The position numbers were made by a program, and so were the translations under genes. Shown here piece after piece: positions 44,881-54,096 of a DNA stretch of 64,000 nt (position 1 is its first letter; every line of letters starts with the position of its first letter). The stretch covers positions 1 to 64,000 of the forward strand of contig CAMZIQ010000005.1 in NCBI GenBank assembly GCA_947307295.1, read 5' to 3'. Under the pieces are notes generated by a model. That model saw nothing but the letters and a program-made list of their open reading frames with translations. It was not told the DNA's origin and did not search any database. The stretch comes from an uncultured Pseudomonadota bacterium (GTDB lineage: Bacteria > Pseudomonadota > Alphaproteobacteria > Rs-D84).

Positions 44881-45789
44881 TTACATTTTATTTATCATTT
44901 CATCTGCGAAAGAACCAGGAATTGGATTATCAGAACCACGATACGTTGTTTTTTGAAAGAAAGCACCGCTGGTCACTTCATCAAAAACTTTTTTATCAAA
45001 TGGTTTATCTTGATATCCCCACCAAAGTGCATGCGTTGGATCTTGGGCGACATGTGGCATTTTATCAAAATATTTTTTTGCTGTTTTATTACCCATCACC
45101 AAAGTTTTAAACAACAATTGATGCATAAAATAATCGAATATATGATTTTCGTGCATCCAATAACTAAGTATCATTGCGCGCCACGCCGCCAATAAATACG
45201 CACCTTTGCGAGCACGTATAAAACAATTTTGCATAAAACTATAAGGGCTGCCACCGATGTTATAATTATCACCAGTTAAATACACAAAGAAATCTTGTTC
45301 TTCTATCCAATCAGGAATTGGCGCAGTCACAAACCCAGTTGAATCCAGCCAATAACCACCATGTCTATATAACAATTCCACACGACAAATATCGGCAAAA
45401 TGTGCATGCCCTATTTTTCCAGCTTTATATTTTTCTACTATTTCTTTTGGTAAAGAAATATAATCAAAAACAGTGTCCGCATCTAAAACTATTAACTTTT
45501 GTTTACAATGTTTGCGCACACTACGATAGCAAGCTTTGACCAACGCAGGCGCCTTATCCTCACCTTGCAACCAAAGTGTCCATATTTTATCATTTTTATC
45601 ATCTTTGATTGGGACAGTTTCAGGTATATTTTCTGCTGCCTTTAAATATCTTTGAAAATATTTCGTGACTACTTTGGCTGTTAAATCAGTTCTGCGTTTA
45701 CGTCTTTCTATTCTTGTTTTCCAAAACGGATTCAATATATGTCCAAACAAAATTATTTTGAACAATGCGTACTTGCGTGCGATATTCAT
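44881..45789 (-). CDS. GT32/capsular polysaccharide synthesis-type glycosyltransferase
   Basis: 302 residues. IWTLWLQGEDKAPALVKACYRSVRKHCKQKLIVLDADTVFDYISLPKEIVEKYKAGKIGHAHFADICRVELLYRHGGYWLDSTGFVT is the GT32-type/Caps_synth signature, with the DxD-like WLDS acidic site. First gene of the minus-strand glycosyltransferase operon, following recA on that strand after a hairpin. Confidence 0.85.
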   Translation of the reverse strand: MNIARKYALFKIILFGHILNPFWKTRIERRKRRTDLTAKVVTKYFQRYLKAAENIPETVPIKDDKNDKIWTLWLQGEDKAPALVKACYRSVRKHCKQKLIVLDADTVFDYISLPKEIVEKYKAGKIGHAHFADICRVELLYRHGGYWLDSTGFVTAPIPDWIEEQDFFVYLTGDNYNIGGSPYSFMQNCFIRARKGAYLLAAWRAMILSYWMHENHIFDYFMHQLLFKTLVMGNKTAKKYFDKMPHVAQDPTHALWWGYQDKPFDKKVFDEVTSGAFFQKTTYRGSDNPIPGSFADEMINKM

Positions 45790-45819
45790 ACAATCACCTT
45801 TGTTATCATATTAAATTCA

Positions 45820-45840
45820 GGCGGCACTTTACATGCCGCC
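45820..45840 (-). terminator. Hairpin after recA
   Basis: GGCGGCA (45820-45826), 7-nt loop, TGCCGCC (45834-45840), a perfect stem. The run after it on the minus strand (TGAATTTAATATG) is only moderately U-rich, so it may be a weak terminator or an attenuator between recA and the GT32-like gene. Confidence 0.5.
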
Positions 45841-45857
45841 CTTGAAAGTAAAATTAA

Positions 45858-46931
45858 TCACTCCCCATCACTAACCTCTTCACTTTCGTCTATTGGGCCA
45901 GTTGTCATTTCTTCGGCGATACCATTAGCCTTTGACATGATTTTATCAAGCAATTCTTTTTGTGCATCTTCATGATCTTTTAACCATTGACGCGCATTAG
46001 CTTCACCTTGTCCAATACGTTCATTATTATAAGAATAGAACGAACCAGCTTTTTCAATAAAGTTATATTTTACACCCATATCCAAAATTTCACTTATACG
46101 AGAAATACCTTCACCATACATAATTTTAAAATCAACAGTACGGAAAGGTGGCGCAACTTTATTTTTCACAACTTTGACACGCGTTTCATTACCAATAATA
46201 TTTTCTTTGTCTTTGATTGCACCAGTTCTACGAATATCAAGGCGCACAGACGCATAAAACTTTAAAGCATTACCACCAGAAGTTGTTTCAGGATTTCCAA
46301 ACATCACCCCAATCTTCATACGAATTTGATTAATAAAGATTAAAAGTGTATTACTGCGTGAAACGCTGCCAGCCAACTTTTTCAAAGATTGTGACATAAG
46401 ACGAGCTGTTGTTCCGACAAAATTATCACCGATATTACCTTCTAATTCAGCCTTTGGTACCAAAGCAGCAACTGAATCAATTACAACAACATCTACCGCA
46501 CCAGATTTAATCAAAGTGTCTGCAATTTCCAAAGCCTGTTCCCCAGAATCTGGTTGAGAAATAATCAAATTGGCAACATCAACACCTAACTTTTTCGCAT
46601 ATGATGGGTCCAACGCATTTTCAGCATCAATATATGCACAAGTACCACCTTTCTTTTGTGATTCAGCAACTGCATGCAAAGCCAATGTTGTTTTTCCAGA
46701 ACTTTCAGGACCATAAATTTCAACAATTCTGCCCTTTGGATAACCACCGATTCCAAGTGCTATATCAAGTCCCAAAGAACCTGATGAAATTGCTTCTATG
46801 TTTTGTTGACTGCCATCACCCATTTTCATGATAGCTTCTTTACCAAATTGTTTTTGAATTTGTGCCAGCGCAGATTCCAAAGCTGGATTTTTTACTGCTG
46901 TTGTTTCTTTTGCAACTTCTTTTTTAGCCAT
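45858..46931 (-). CDS. recA: Recombinase RecA
   Basis: 357 residues. Walker [10 protein letters not shown] (74-82), Walker [12 protein letters not shown]1/L2 loop regions ([61 protein letters not shown]) and a very acidic tail. It mediates homologous recombination and SOS derepression. Its promoter carries a 19-bp palindrome over the -10. Product partners RuvA, RuvC and AddB are encoded in the same window. Confidence 0.98.
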   Translation of the reverse strand: MAKKEVAKETTAVKNPALESALAQIQKQFGKEAIMKMGDGSQQNIEAISSGSLGLDIALGIGGYPKGRIVEIYGPESSGKTTLALHAVAESQKKGGTCAYIDAENALDPSYAKKLGVDVANLIISQPDSGEQALEIADTLIKSGAVDVVVIDSVAALVPKAELEGNIGDNFVGTTARLMSQSLKKLAGSVSRSNTLLIFINQIRMKIGVMFGNPETTSGGNALKFYASVRLDIRRTGAIKDKENIIGNETRVKVVKNKVAPPFRTVDFKIMYGEGISRISEILDMGVKYNFIEKAGSFYSYNNERIGQGEANARQWLKDHEDAQKELLDKIMSKANGIAEEMTTGPIDESEEVSDGE

Positions 46932-46949
46932 TTAATAACCCCTTTTCTT

Positions 46950-46988
46950 TTGTATGAAAATCATACAAGGAAAAAAGCCCAAAAGCAA
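46950..46988 (-). promoter_or_regulatory. recA: recA promoter with 19-bp palindromic operator candidate
   Basis: Minus strand: TTGCTT (complement 46983-46988), 17 bp, TATGAT (complement 46960-46965). Covering the -10 and start site is a perfect inverted repeat TTGTATGA-AAA-TCATACAA (46950-46968), 18 bp before the ATG. The position is that of an SOS operator, but the sequence is not the GTTC-N7-GTTC box known from many Alphaproteobacteria. Confidence 0.6.
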
Positions 46989-46998
46989 GGTATATATT

Positions 46999-48210
46999 TT
47001 AATGTTTTGACCACAAAACAATTGTTGACAAAACGCCCATAATCGCGGTTATCAACCATACTGCCGCTGTGGAATTAAATATCGCAATACATATACCACC
47101 AAAAATAGGAGCAATCACACTTGGGAAATTAACACTTGTTCTGAACACCCCGTAAAATCTTGATTGTTGTTCTTTGGGCATACTGTTGAAAAACAATAAA
47201 TCATGACAAGCTTCCATACACGCACCTGATATTTGCCACAAGACAAATATAGCCAATAATGCATAGCCAGAAATAAATGTAGCAAAAGCAGAAAACACAG
47301 CAAAAGACATAAAGCCAACAGTCAGCCAAACTTTCACACCAAATCTTTTTATCAATCGTCCTATGAAAGATTCTATTATGATATACGGCAATATCCCCAA
47401 TGATAAAACGATACCCAATGTTTCACTACTAAAACCATTTTCAATAACAACAATTGGCACATAAAGAAGTCGCATCGCACGCAAAGCATAATATCCGAAA
47501 TTTACAGTATACGCACGCAACATGCCTTCTCTTTTGAAAAACTGCATAGCAGTTATACGCAAAGCGCGAAAAGTTTTTCGCATATTCACACGCTTTACAA
47601 TTTTATCTTGTTGCATTATTCCAAAATGTTTAAAAAACAACAAACCAGAAAAATACACCATACCAGCGGCCAACAATGGCATTCTGTAATTACCACCAAA
47701 AAATGATACGACCGTCATAGCAAACACAGGCGCTACAAAAGCACCGATATTTACCCATAATAAATATCTTGCATTTAATTTTTCCATTCCTATACCTTTG
47801 GAAAAATCAGATATGAAAAGTGGCAACAAAACAGTCAACATCGTATACGCAAATTGCGCGACAAAATCAAGTGTTATAAACGTCCCTGGTTTTACAGAAA
47901 AACTCATCATACAATAACAGGCACCTAATAAACTTAAAACTATATAAAGTAATTTTGCCTTTGTAAACCAGCGCAATATTTGTGTTGAAAAAAATCCAAC
48001 AAACATAGAAAACACAGCGATAATCGCAGCATAAATACCAACAGCACTCGAAGCCAAACCTTCATTAAAAAACAATCTAAAAATTTCGAACAAAACCAAT
48101 GAATATACAGCACTAACTACGCTGCTAGCAAATCCAGTAAACAACCCCAGGTTTGCAAACGAAAACCCATTAACATTTTGTCGCATTGAAAGATATTTTT
48201 CTCTTGCCAT
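46999..48210 (-). CDS. MFS transporter
   Basis: 403 residues with about 12 membrane segments and a cytoplasmic loop in the middle (KHFGIMQQDKIVKRVNMRKTFRALRITAMQFFKREGM). The general major facilitator fold is clear. The usual motif A between TM2 and TM3 is weak (FFSTQILRWFTKAKLLYIVLS). No substrate can be assigned. It lies between ruvC and recA on the same strand. Confidence 0.82.
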   Translation of the reverse strand: MAREKYLSMRQNVNGFSFANLGLFTGFASSVVSAVYSLVLFEIFRLFFNEGLASSAVGIYAAIIAVFSMFVGFFSTQILRWFTKAKLLYIVLSLLGACYCMMSFSVKPGTFITLDFVAQFAYTMLTVLLPLFISDFSKGIGMEKLNARYLLWVNIGAFVAPVFAMTVVSFFGGNYRMPLLAAGMVYFSGLLFFKHFGIMQQDKIVKRVNMRKTFRALRITAMQFFKREGMLRAYTVNFGYYALRAMRLLYVPIVVIENGFSSETLGIVLSLGILPYIIIESFIGRLIKRFGVKVWLTVGFMSFAVFSAFATFISGYALLAIFVLWQISGACMEACHDLLFFNSMPKEQQSRFYGVFRTSVNFPSVIAPIFGGICIAIFNSTAAVWLITAIMGVLSTIVLWSKH

Positions 48211-48266
48211 TTCATCCCTTTACTATAAACCTAGCACATATATCAATATTTTTTAAACACATTTTT

Positions 48267-48743
48267 TTATTCAAACCTTGATGTGTTTGCATGGGTCAAA
48301 GCAATCGCAATTGCATCACTTTCATCTGCTGTTTTCGGACGTGCAGCAGGCAACAATATAGACAACATTTTATAAATTTGTTCTTTATCAGCATGTCCCA
48401 TACCAGTCAAAGCTTTCTTTACCTTGTTCGGTTCATATTCAAACACAGGCACATCTTTCACCGCCACCGCAGTTATCGCAGCCGCACGCGCATGCCCCAA
48501 TAACAATGTTGTTTTGCTGTTTTTATTAACAAAAATAACTTCTATGGCACATTCAGTCGGATTAAACTTTTCACATATTTCATTAATACCATTAAAAATA
48601 AACGCCAATCTTTGTGCAAAATCTATTTTTACAGGTGGCAATATAACACCGCTTGCAATATATTTGCGTGACGAACCTGCAACATCTATAATTGCCCAAC
48701 CAGTATGTAAAAGTCCTGGATCAATTCCCAATATACGTTTCAT
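48267..48743 (-). CDS. ruvC: Crossover junction endodeoxyribonuclease RuvC
   Basis: 158 residues. Catalytic acidic residues sit in RILGIDPGLLHTGWAII, ECAIEVIFVNKNSKTTLLLGHARAAAI and the C-terminal DESDAIAIALTHA. It resolves Holliday junctions with RuvAB. The gene begins 2 bp after the DciA-like gene stop; ruvA is about 3.5 kb away on the opposite strand and no ruvB is in the window. Confidence 0.95.
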   Translation of the reverse strand: MKRILGIDPGLLHTGWAIIDVAGSSRKYIASGVILPPVKIDFAQRLAFIFNGINEICEKFNPTECAIEVIFVNKNSKTTLLLGHARAAAITAVAVKDVPVFEYEPNKVKKALTGMGHADKEQIYKMLSILLPAARPKTADESDAIAIALTHANTSRFE

Positions 48744-48745
48744 AC

Positions 48746-49081
48746 TTACTTCCTAATAGTTATTTTTGAAACTGCATCATATCCATAATATTTGTTTATT
48801 TGATTTTTAATATCTTCAATTTTATAAGATAATTCCAGCGCAAACGCAGGCGACACAGGTCTTAAAACAATATTTAATTTTTTATCACGTGTTTTTTTCA
48901 CAGCGACAACATTTGCAATATTTGAAATATCAGCACTTACAATATTCTTCCAATTATTCGCCAAATCAGCATCCCCTGCACGCACACCAAAAATTTCCAT
49001 CAGCCCACCAAATGCAGCAGCCAAAGTTTGTGGTCTAGATTTACGCACATCTAAATTTATTTTTTTATCTTGGTTTGACAT
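48746..49081 (-). CDS. dciA: DciA-like (DUF721) protein
   Basis: 111 residues. The conserved core GVRAGDADLANNWKNIVSADISNIANVVAVKKTRDKKLNIVLRPVSPAFALELSYKIEDIKNQINKYYG is DUF721. DciA-type members load the replicative helicase DnaB in bacteria without DnaC/DnaI. Its ATG overlaps the end of the MltA gene by 17 bp, so translation is coupled. Confidence 0.82.
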   Translation of the reverse strand: MSNQDKKINLDVRKSRPQTLAAAFGGLMEIFGVRAGDADLANNWKNIVSADISNIANVVAVKKTRDKKLNIVLRPVSPAFALELSYKIEDIKNQINKYYGYDAVSKITIRK

Positions 49082-50159
49082 AAGTATATTCCTTTGGCAT
49101 CAAAATAAACATTTGCCCTTGTGAATGTTGACCATGTGCAACTTGATATGCTTCATCACCGCTTCCAAAGAATATATCTGCACGTATCCATCCGCGTATA
49201 GCACCACCAGTATCCTGTGCAATCATCAAACGATTAAATGAACGTCCATCAGATAAATTAGTATTGATGTATACAGGCAATCCCAACGTATACAAAGAAT
49301 CATCCATTGCGATACTGCGAATCTTAGACAACGGAGTTCCCAACTTTCCGATTACGCTTTTTTGATCTGCTTCATAAAAATAGACATAACGTGGATTGTT
49401 ATAAATAACTTCTTTTGCCAACTTTGGATTTTGCTTTAAATGAGTCCAAACTGCATCAGCGCTATATCCCCCAGCAGGCTTAATTCCACGTTCTTGTAAT
49501 TGTCCACCAATAGATTTAAACGGCATATCGTTCACAGCAGCAAAATTCAATTTAACCAATTTTCCATCTTCCAATTTTAACATACCGCTCCCTTGGATTT
49601 GTAAATTTTGTACATCGACAATATTTGCCCAATACAATACACGCCCTATTTTCTTATTCACAATATCTTTTTTAGAAACACCTTTGTAATTAGCACCATT
49701 GATTGGCACCCCCATAATCGGTTCATTACATTTAGCACTTTGTTTTCTACAGCCCGATATCACAGGCGAATAATATCCAGTATAAGTTCCTGTTTTTCCG
49801 CCATTTTCATTGAACACTTGATACGGTTGAAAATGAGATTCAAACCATGCCCGCACAGTTTTCACATCAGCCGAAGCGCTGGGCAACATATTGCACTTTT
49901 CTCGCAACAATTCAGGGTCAGGTATCACAGAACCCTTATATTGAATCTTGGCCTTGCACGTATTACGGAACGCTTGCAACGCATATCTAACATCATCATC
50001 ACGCCACCCAGGCAAAGCAGAATATGACACAGCCCGCAAATTAGACGGCACTTTTGAATCATCCCCAACATGCGTAGGCGCGGACAAATCGCACCCTGCC
50101 ATAGCCACAACCAGCGCTAAAAACCCCACAAATCTAATAATATTAAATATTTTTAACAT
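49065..50159 (-). CDS. mltA: MltA-type lytic transglycosylase lipoprotein
   Basis: 364 residues from MLKIFNIIRFVGFLALVVAMAGC, a lipoprotein signal with lipobox ending at Cys23, which sets the start at 50159. The MltA domain has TGYYSPVISGCR, VPINGANYKG, IQGSGMLKLEDG and QDTGGAIRGWIRADIFFGSG, the last holding catalytic Asp residues of the double-psi barrel. It cleaves peptidoglycan to anhydro-muropeptides at the outer membrane. Divergent from secB. Confidence 0.93.
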   Translation of the reverse strand: MLKIFNIIRFVGFLALVVAMAGCDLSAPTHVGDDSKVPSNLRAVSYSALPGWRDDDVRYALQAFRNTCKAKIQYKGSVIPDPELLREKCNMLPSASADVKTVRAWFESHFQPYQVFNENGGKTGTYTGYYSPVISGCRKQSAKCNEPIMGVPINGANYKGVSKKDIVNKKIGRVLYWANIVDVQNLQIQGSGMLKLEDGKLVKLNFAAVNDMPFKSIGGQLQERGIKPAGGYSADAVWTHLKQNPKLAKEVIYNNPRYVYFYEADQKSVIGKLGTPLSKIRSIAMDDSLYTLGLPVYINTNLSDGRSFNRLMIAQDTGGAIRGWIRADIFFGSGDEAYQVAHGQHSQGQMFILMPKEYTYVKPR

Positions 50160-50175
50160 TTTATCATCCCCCCAC

Positions 50176-50204
50176 TTGTAAAACCAAATTCTTAATGCTA
50201 TATT
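50176..50204 (+). promoter_or_regulatory. Promoter of secB
   Basis: TTGTAA (50176-50181), 17-bp spacer, TATATT (50199-50204), followed by a strong SD AAAGGAG and the ATG at 50240. Confidence 0.55.
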
Positions 50205-50239
50205 ATCATAAAACGATGGATAAAAAAAGGAGCAAATAC

Positions 50240-50692
50240 ATGCCAAAGTTTAATATTATATCTCAATTCTTAAAAGACATCTCTTTTGAAAGCCCAAACG
50301 TCCCAGAATTGTTCTTTAAACAAGACAATGGTCAGGCTAAAATCGAAATCAACATTGATATTAACATCAAAGGCGCAGACAATAATTTGTTTATGGTCGA
50401 TTTAATTACAAAGGTTCATTCTAAATTGGATAAAGACAGCAAAACTATCTTTATGATTGAATCTACATATACTGGCATGGTCCAATACGAAGAAAAAGAC
50501 GAAGAAACAAAGAAAAAGACATTATTGATTGATGTTCCAACATTGTTGTTCCCATCGGTTCGTGCATTGGTGACAAGATTAACAGCAGAATCTGGTTTCC
50601 CTGCATTCGTTATGCAGCCGGTTGATTTTGCGGCACTTTATGAACAAAGACAAAACGCAGCAAAAGAAACACCAAAACCTGCAAATCAATAA
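50240..50692 (+). CDS. secB: Protein-export chaperone SecB
   Basis: 150 residues from MPKFNIISQFLKDISFESPNVPELFF, the typical SecB start, preceded by AAAGGAG at 50227-50233. Conserved core: IEINIDINIKGADNNLFMVDLITKVHS, FMIESTYTGMV, LFPSVRALVTRLTAESGFPAFVMQPVDFAALYEQR. The homotetramer delivers unfolded preproteins to SecA, feeding the SecDF-YajC system encoded in this window. Closed by a perfect bidirectional terminator. Confidence 0.95.
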   Translation: MPKFNIISQFLKDISFESPNVPELFFKQDNGQAKIEINIDINIKGADNNLFMVDLITKVHSKLDKDSKTIFMIESTYTGMVQYEEKDEETKKKTLLIDVPTLLFPSVRALVTRLTAESGFPAFVMQPVDFAALYEQRQNAAKETPKPANQ

Positions 50693-50700
50693 TAATTCAA

Positions 50701-50737
50701 AGATAAAAAAACCGCCAAATCGGCGGTTTTTTTATCT
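50701..50737. terminator. Bidirectional terminator, secB / 199-residue gene
   Basis: Perfect 16-bp arms (50701-50716 and 50722-50737) around a 5-nt loop. Each arm carries an A/T run outside an ACCGCC/GGCGGT core, so it serves both convergent genes. The minus-strand gene's stop lies inside its right arm. Confidence 0.92.
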
Positions 50738-51331
50738 TCTACAACGCTTGTTACAAAAGATACAATTACTCCAATTGCATCTGCCGTTCATAGGATATAA
50801 GTTCATAGCATATATGAAAGATATCAACTTATGGTCATGTATTTTCCCGGATTTGGCTAACGAATAAAAATTTTTACCGGTTTCCTTATCATAAACATTA
50901 TCTAAAATACCACGCACCAAAGCGGTATCCAAGTTTTTATAAAGAATATTTTGTTCTTTTTCTGAGATGTTTTCTTCATTAAAAATTTTTAATAGAATAC
51001 GAATTATCTCATCTTCTTCGCGACTCGTAAATACCAATTTCTCATCAAAATATTGTATCGCATTATAAACACCTACTAGTGCTGCCGGTGCTACAAAATA
51101 TAACACCGTAAGTATAATGCCATACAAAGCAGCAGTCCCACCATCATAGTACTTCTCAATATACCGGTATCCAAGATACAACGGAAAAAAAATAAAAATA
51201 AGATTTAAAAAAAGAAACACAATTTCCGCATCGAAAGGATCAAGTCTTTTTTGATTTCTTACTCTTCTTCGCCTCTTTGCGTCTAGATATTCTAGTTGTA
51301 TTTCTCTAAAATTTGGTTCTAGTTTTGACAT
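50732..51331 (-). CDS. Unknown membrane protein, 199 residues
   Basis: No family recognised. The basic N-terminus (RREIQLEYLDAKRRRRVRNQKR-like) is followed by two membrane segments (about 35-56 and 67-92), then a cytoplasmic helical region (REEDEIIRILLKIFNEENISEKEQNILYKNLDTALVRGIL). The tail NWSNCIFCNKRCRR has CxxC-like Cys residues that could bind metal. Single gene with a consensus promoter and a terminator overlapping its end. Confidence 0.7.
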   Translation of the reverse strand: MSKLEPNFREIQLEYLDAKRRRRVRNQKRLDPFDAEIVFLFLNLIFIFFPLYLGYRYIEKYYDGGTAALYGIILTVLYFVAPAALVGVYNAIQYFDEKLVFTSREEDEIIRILLKIFNEENISEKEQNILYKNLDTALVRGILDNVYDKETGKNFYSLAKSGKIHDHKLISFIYAMNLYPMNGRCNWSNCIFCNKRCRR

Positions 51332-51360
51332 TTTTACCCTTTTGGTTTTAATTCACAGAC

Positions 51361-51388
51361 ATTATAGACAAAATAATTATACTGTCAA
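51361..51388 (-). promoter_or_regulatory. Consensus sigma70 promoter of 199-residue membrane protein gene
   Basis: Minus strand TTGACA (complement 51383-51388), 16 bp, TATAAT (complement 51361-51366), 29 bp before the ATG at 51331. Confidence 0.72.
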
Positions 51389-51408
51389 GTATTTTTTACA
51401 AAAAAACA

Positions 51409-51432
51409 AACACCGCCAAATTGAGCGGTGTT
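51409..51432 (-). terminator. yebC terminator
   Basis: AACACCGC (51409-51416), 8-nt loop, GCGGTGTT (51425-51432). Beyond it the minus strand reads TGTTTTTTTG, a good rho-independent tail, 28 bp after the yebC stop. Confidence 0.85.
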
Positions 51433-51459
51433 TTTACAAAATTAAAATGATTCAACAGA

Positions 51460-52176
51460 TTATGCAGCCGCTGTAAACACCTTTTGCACATCATCATTCG
51501 CATCCAGCGCATCAACTAATTTTTCAATTTTTGCATACGCTTCATCGTCCAAATCTATTGGCATATTTGGAACCCATGTCAATTCAGCATTTTCAGGTTC
51601 ACCCAGTTTATCTGCCAAAGCTTTTTGAACATTCATGAAATTATCTGGTTTAGTTGTGATGATAAAGCCTTCTTCGGATGTTTCCAGATTATCTGCATCA
51701 ACTTCCATAACCAATTCCATCATTTCATCTTCAGTTTTGCCTATGGACGCCGGATACATAATTTGTCCAACATGAGAAAACATAAATACAACCGAACCTT
51801 CTTCGCCCATATTTCCGCCATTTTTAGCAAATATATTACGAACTTCGGGTACTGTTCTGCGTGGATTATCAGTCAAAGCTTCTACAATTACAGGCACAGC
51901 ATTTGGACCATAACCTTCGTATCTTACCGCCACAAAGTTATCTGTATTGTTACCCGCTGCCTTTTCAATAGCACGTTTGATATTATCATTTGGCATAGAA
52001 TTTTTACGAGCCTGCAAAATTGCCAATCGCAATCTTGGGTTATTATCAGGATTTTTATCACCCAATTTTGCCGCCATTGTTATTTCACGTGCCAGTTTTG
52101 TAAACAAACCGCTACGTGCTGCATCAACCAATCCTTTTTTGTGTTGGATGTTGTGCCATTTGCTGTGTCCACTCAT
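51460..52176 (-). CDS. yebC: YebC/PmpR-family protein
   Basis: 238 residues: MSGHSKWHNIQHKKGLVDAARSGLFTKLAREITMAAKLGDKNPDNNPRLRLAI is the family hallmark, followed by YEGYGPNAVPVIVEALTDNPRRTVPEVRNIFAKNGGNMGEEGSVVFMF. Described as DNA-binding transcriptional regulators, and more recently as ribosome-associated factors relieving stalls at proline stretches. Divergent from ruvA, a conserved neighbour. Confidence 0.95.
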   Translation of the reverse strand: MSGHSKWHNIQHKKGLVDAARSGLFTKLAREITMAAKLGDKNPDNNPRLRLAILQARKNSMPNDNIKRAIEKAAGNNTDNFVAVRYEGYGPNAVPVIVEALTDNPRRTVPEVRNIFAKNGGNMGEEGSVVFMFSHVGQIMYPASIGKTEDEMMELVMEVDADNLETSEEGFIITTKPDNFMNVQKALADKLGEPENAELTWVPNMPIDLDDEAYAKIEKLVDALDANDDVQKVFTAAA

Positions 52177-52226
52177 ATTTGACCTTTTGATTAAATTAGA
52201 TTACAATTACCCCAAAAGGATAACAA

Positions 52227-52799
52227 ATGATTGGAAAATTGCAAGGTGTAATTGATTATATCGGGTCAGATTATGTAATTTTGATGGCCGGACCGGTCGG
52301 ATACAAGGTCTATACGCCAGAAATCTTGACTTTGAAGTCAACAGTTTCACTTTGGATAGAAACGATTGTCCGCGAAGATTCGATAAGATTATTCGGTTTT
52401 TCTACCATTGCCGCACAAAATTTATTTAATCAATTAACCACAGTTTCTGGCGTTGGACCAAAGGTAGCAATGGCAATTATGGGCACCATTAAGACAGAAA
52501 CATTAATGTCTGCGATTGCAACTGGGGATGCTAAAACAATCGCGACTGCACCAGGTGTTGGCAAAAAAGTTGCTGAAAAAATCATAGTAGAATTAAAAAA
52601 CAAAATGGGCGGTGGCAGTTTTGATTTTGGTGATACTGCTGCCAATGGTGCATTACCTGATTTATTAGCAGCACTTGAATCATTGGGCTATCGAAGACAA
52701 GACGTTGTTGATATGGCACAAAAACTGGTATCACAAAACCCAAGTGCAGACGTATCTAAATTGGTTCCTTTGGCATTAAAAGAAATAAGCGGTAAATAA
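52227..52799 (+). CDS. ruvA: Holliday junction branch migration protein RuvA
   Basis: 190 residues: N-terminal OB fold MIGKLQGVIDYIGSDYVILMAGPVGYKVY, tandem HhH motifs NQLTTVSGVGPKVAMAIMG and IATAPGVGKKVAEKIIVELKNK, and a C-terminal UBA-like RuvB-binding domain (LLAALESLGYRRQDVVDMAQKL). Instead of ruvB, mnmE follows after 2 bp, so the usual ruvAB operon is broken. Confidence 0.96.
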   Translation: MIGKLQGVIDYIGSDYVILMAGPVGYKVYTPEILTLKSTVSLWIETIVREDSIRLFGFSTIAAQNLFNQLTTVSGVGPKVAMAIMGTIKTETLMSAIATGDAKTIATAPGVGKKVAEKIIVELKNKMGGGSFDFGDTAANGALPDLLAALESLGYRRQDVVDMAQKLVSQNPSADVSKLVPLALKEISGK

Positions 52800-52801
52800 A
52801 T

Positions 52802-54094
52802 ATGAATAACGATACTATCTTTGCCCTGTCATCTGCACCTGGAAAATCAGGTGTTGCGGTTATCCGCATAAGCGGGAATAATTTATCAAAACTTTTCAAA
52901 CGCATAATAAACAAAAAGAAAATTGAACATCGTCATGCGTATTTCACAAATTTAACTGATGATAACGGTGATTTAATTGACCAATGTATAGCAATTTATT
53001 TTAACGCGCCCCGCTCTTTTACTGGTGAAGATATCATTGAAATTCACAGTCACGGCAGTCCTGCGGTTATAAATAAAATTTTTGATTTTTTACGTAAAAA
53101 TGGCGCACGCATCGCAAATCGTGGAGAGTTTTCGCGACGCGCTTTTTATAATAACAAAATGGATTTGACTGATGTAGATGGATTAATCGCATTGCTTAAC
53201 GCACAAACAGACAAACAAAGACAAAGCGCGCTAAAATCATTAACGGGTCACGATTCTGCTGTTTACAAAGAATGGCGTGAAGAAATGATTGAAATTTCTG
53301 CGTACAGCGCGGCTATTCTTGATTACGATGAAGATGAATTGCCAAAAGACATTGATAAAAAAATATTAACAAAAACGAAAAAATTATTACAAGACATTGA
53401 AAAATCTGTTGCCGGTTTTCGTGCGACACGTGCAATTCAAAATGGATTTAACATAGTACTTGTTGGTGAAACCAATGTTGGGAAATCATCTATTTTTAAT
53501 AAATTAGTTGGTTCAAATCGTGCCATAGTGTCAAGTATTGCTGGCACTACACGCGATGTTGTATCCACACAAATTGATATAGATGGTTTTTTGGTAAATC
53601 TTTCCGATACGGCAGGAATCAGGGAATCCAAAGATACAATTGAAAAAATTGGTATAGAAAAAACATATGCAGAAATTGAAAACGCAGATTTAATAATTCA
53701 CGTTTATAATAAATTGCCAAAAACAATCAAGGAAAACGAAATCACAGTTATAAACAAATCTGATTTATTAAGAAACAAGAATAATAAAAAAGTGATTTAT
53801 ACTTCTATTAAAAAAGATGAAGGCTTTGAAAAATTATTAAAAGCAATAAAACAAAAAATGCAAAAATTGATGGGCAAAAATGAATCTAAAATCGCAATTA
53901 ATGAACGCACTCATGAATTATTGAACGATACAATAACAGAATTAAAAACTGCAATCAGTAAATACAATGGCAATTACGATATATTTGCCGAACATATCCG
54001 CCGTGCAGGTGATAATATCGGCAAAATATTGGGTGTAATCACAACCAACGAAATCGCAGATATGACATTTTCGCGATTGTGTCTTGGAAAATAA
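52802..54094 (+). CDS. mnmE: tRNA modification GTPase MnmE
   Basis: 430 residues. The N-terminal tetrahydrofolate-binding domain has TIFALSSAPGKSGVAVIRISG and RGEFSRRAFYNNKMDLTDVDGL. The G domain has GETNVGKSS (G1), DTAGIRE (G3) and INKSD (G4). The C-terminal helix ends in FSRLCLGK with the catalytic Cys. With MnmG it installs the cmnm5U34 wobble modification. Slightly shorter than the common 440-460 residues. Confidence 0.95.
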   Translation: MNNDTIFALSSAPGKSGVAVIRISGNNLSKLFKRIINKKKIEHRHAYFTNLTDDNGDLIDQCIAIYFNAPRSFTGEDIIEIHSHGSPAVINKIFDFLRKNGARIANRGEFSRRAFYNNKMDLTDVDGLIALLNAQTDKQRQSALKSLTGHDSAVYKEWREEMIEISAYSAAILDYDEDELPKDIDKKILTKTKKLLQDIEKSVAGFRATRAIQNGFNIVLVGETNVGKSSIFNKLVGSNRAIVSSIAGTTRDVVSTQIDIDGFLVNLSDTAGIRESKDTIEKIGIEKTYAEIENADLIIHVYNKLPKTIKENEITVINKSDLLRNKNNKKVIYTSIKKDEGFEKLLKAIKQKMQKLMGKNESKIAINERTHELLNDTITELKTAISKYNGNYDIFAEHIRRAGDNIGKILGVITTNEIADMTFSRLCLGK

Positions 54095-54096
54095 TA

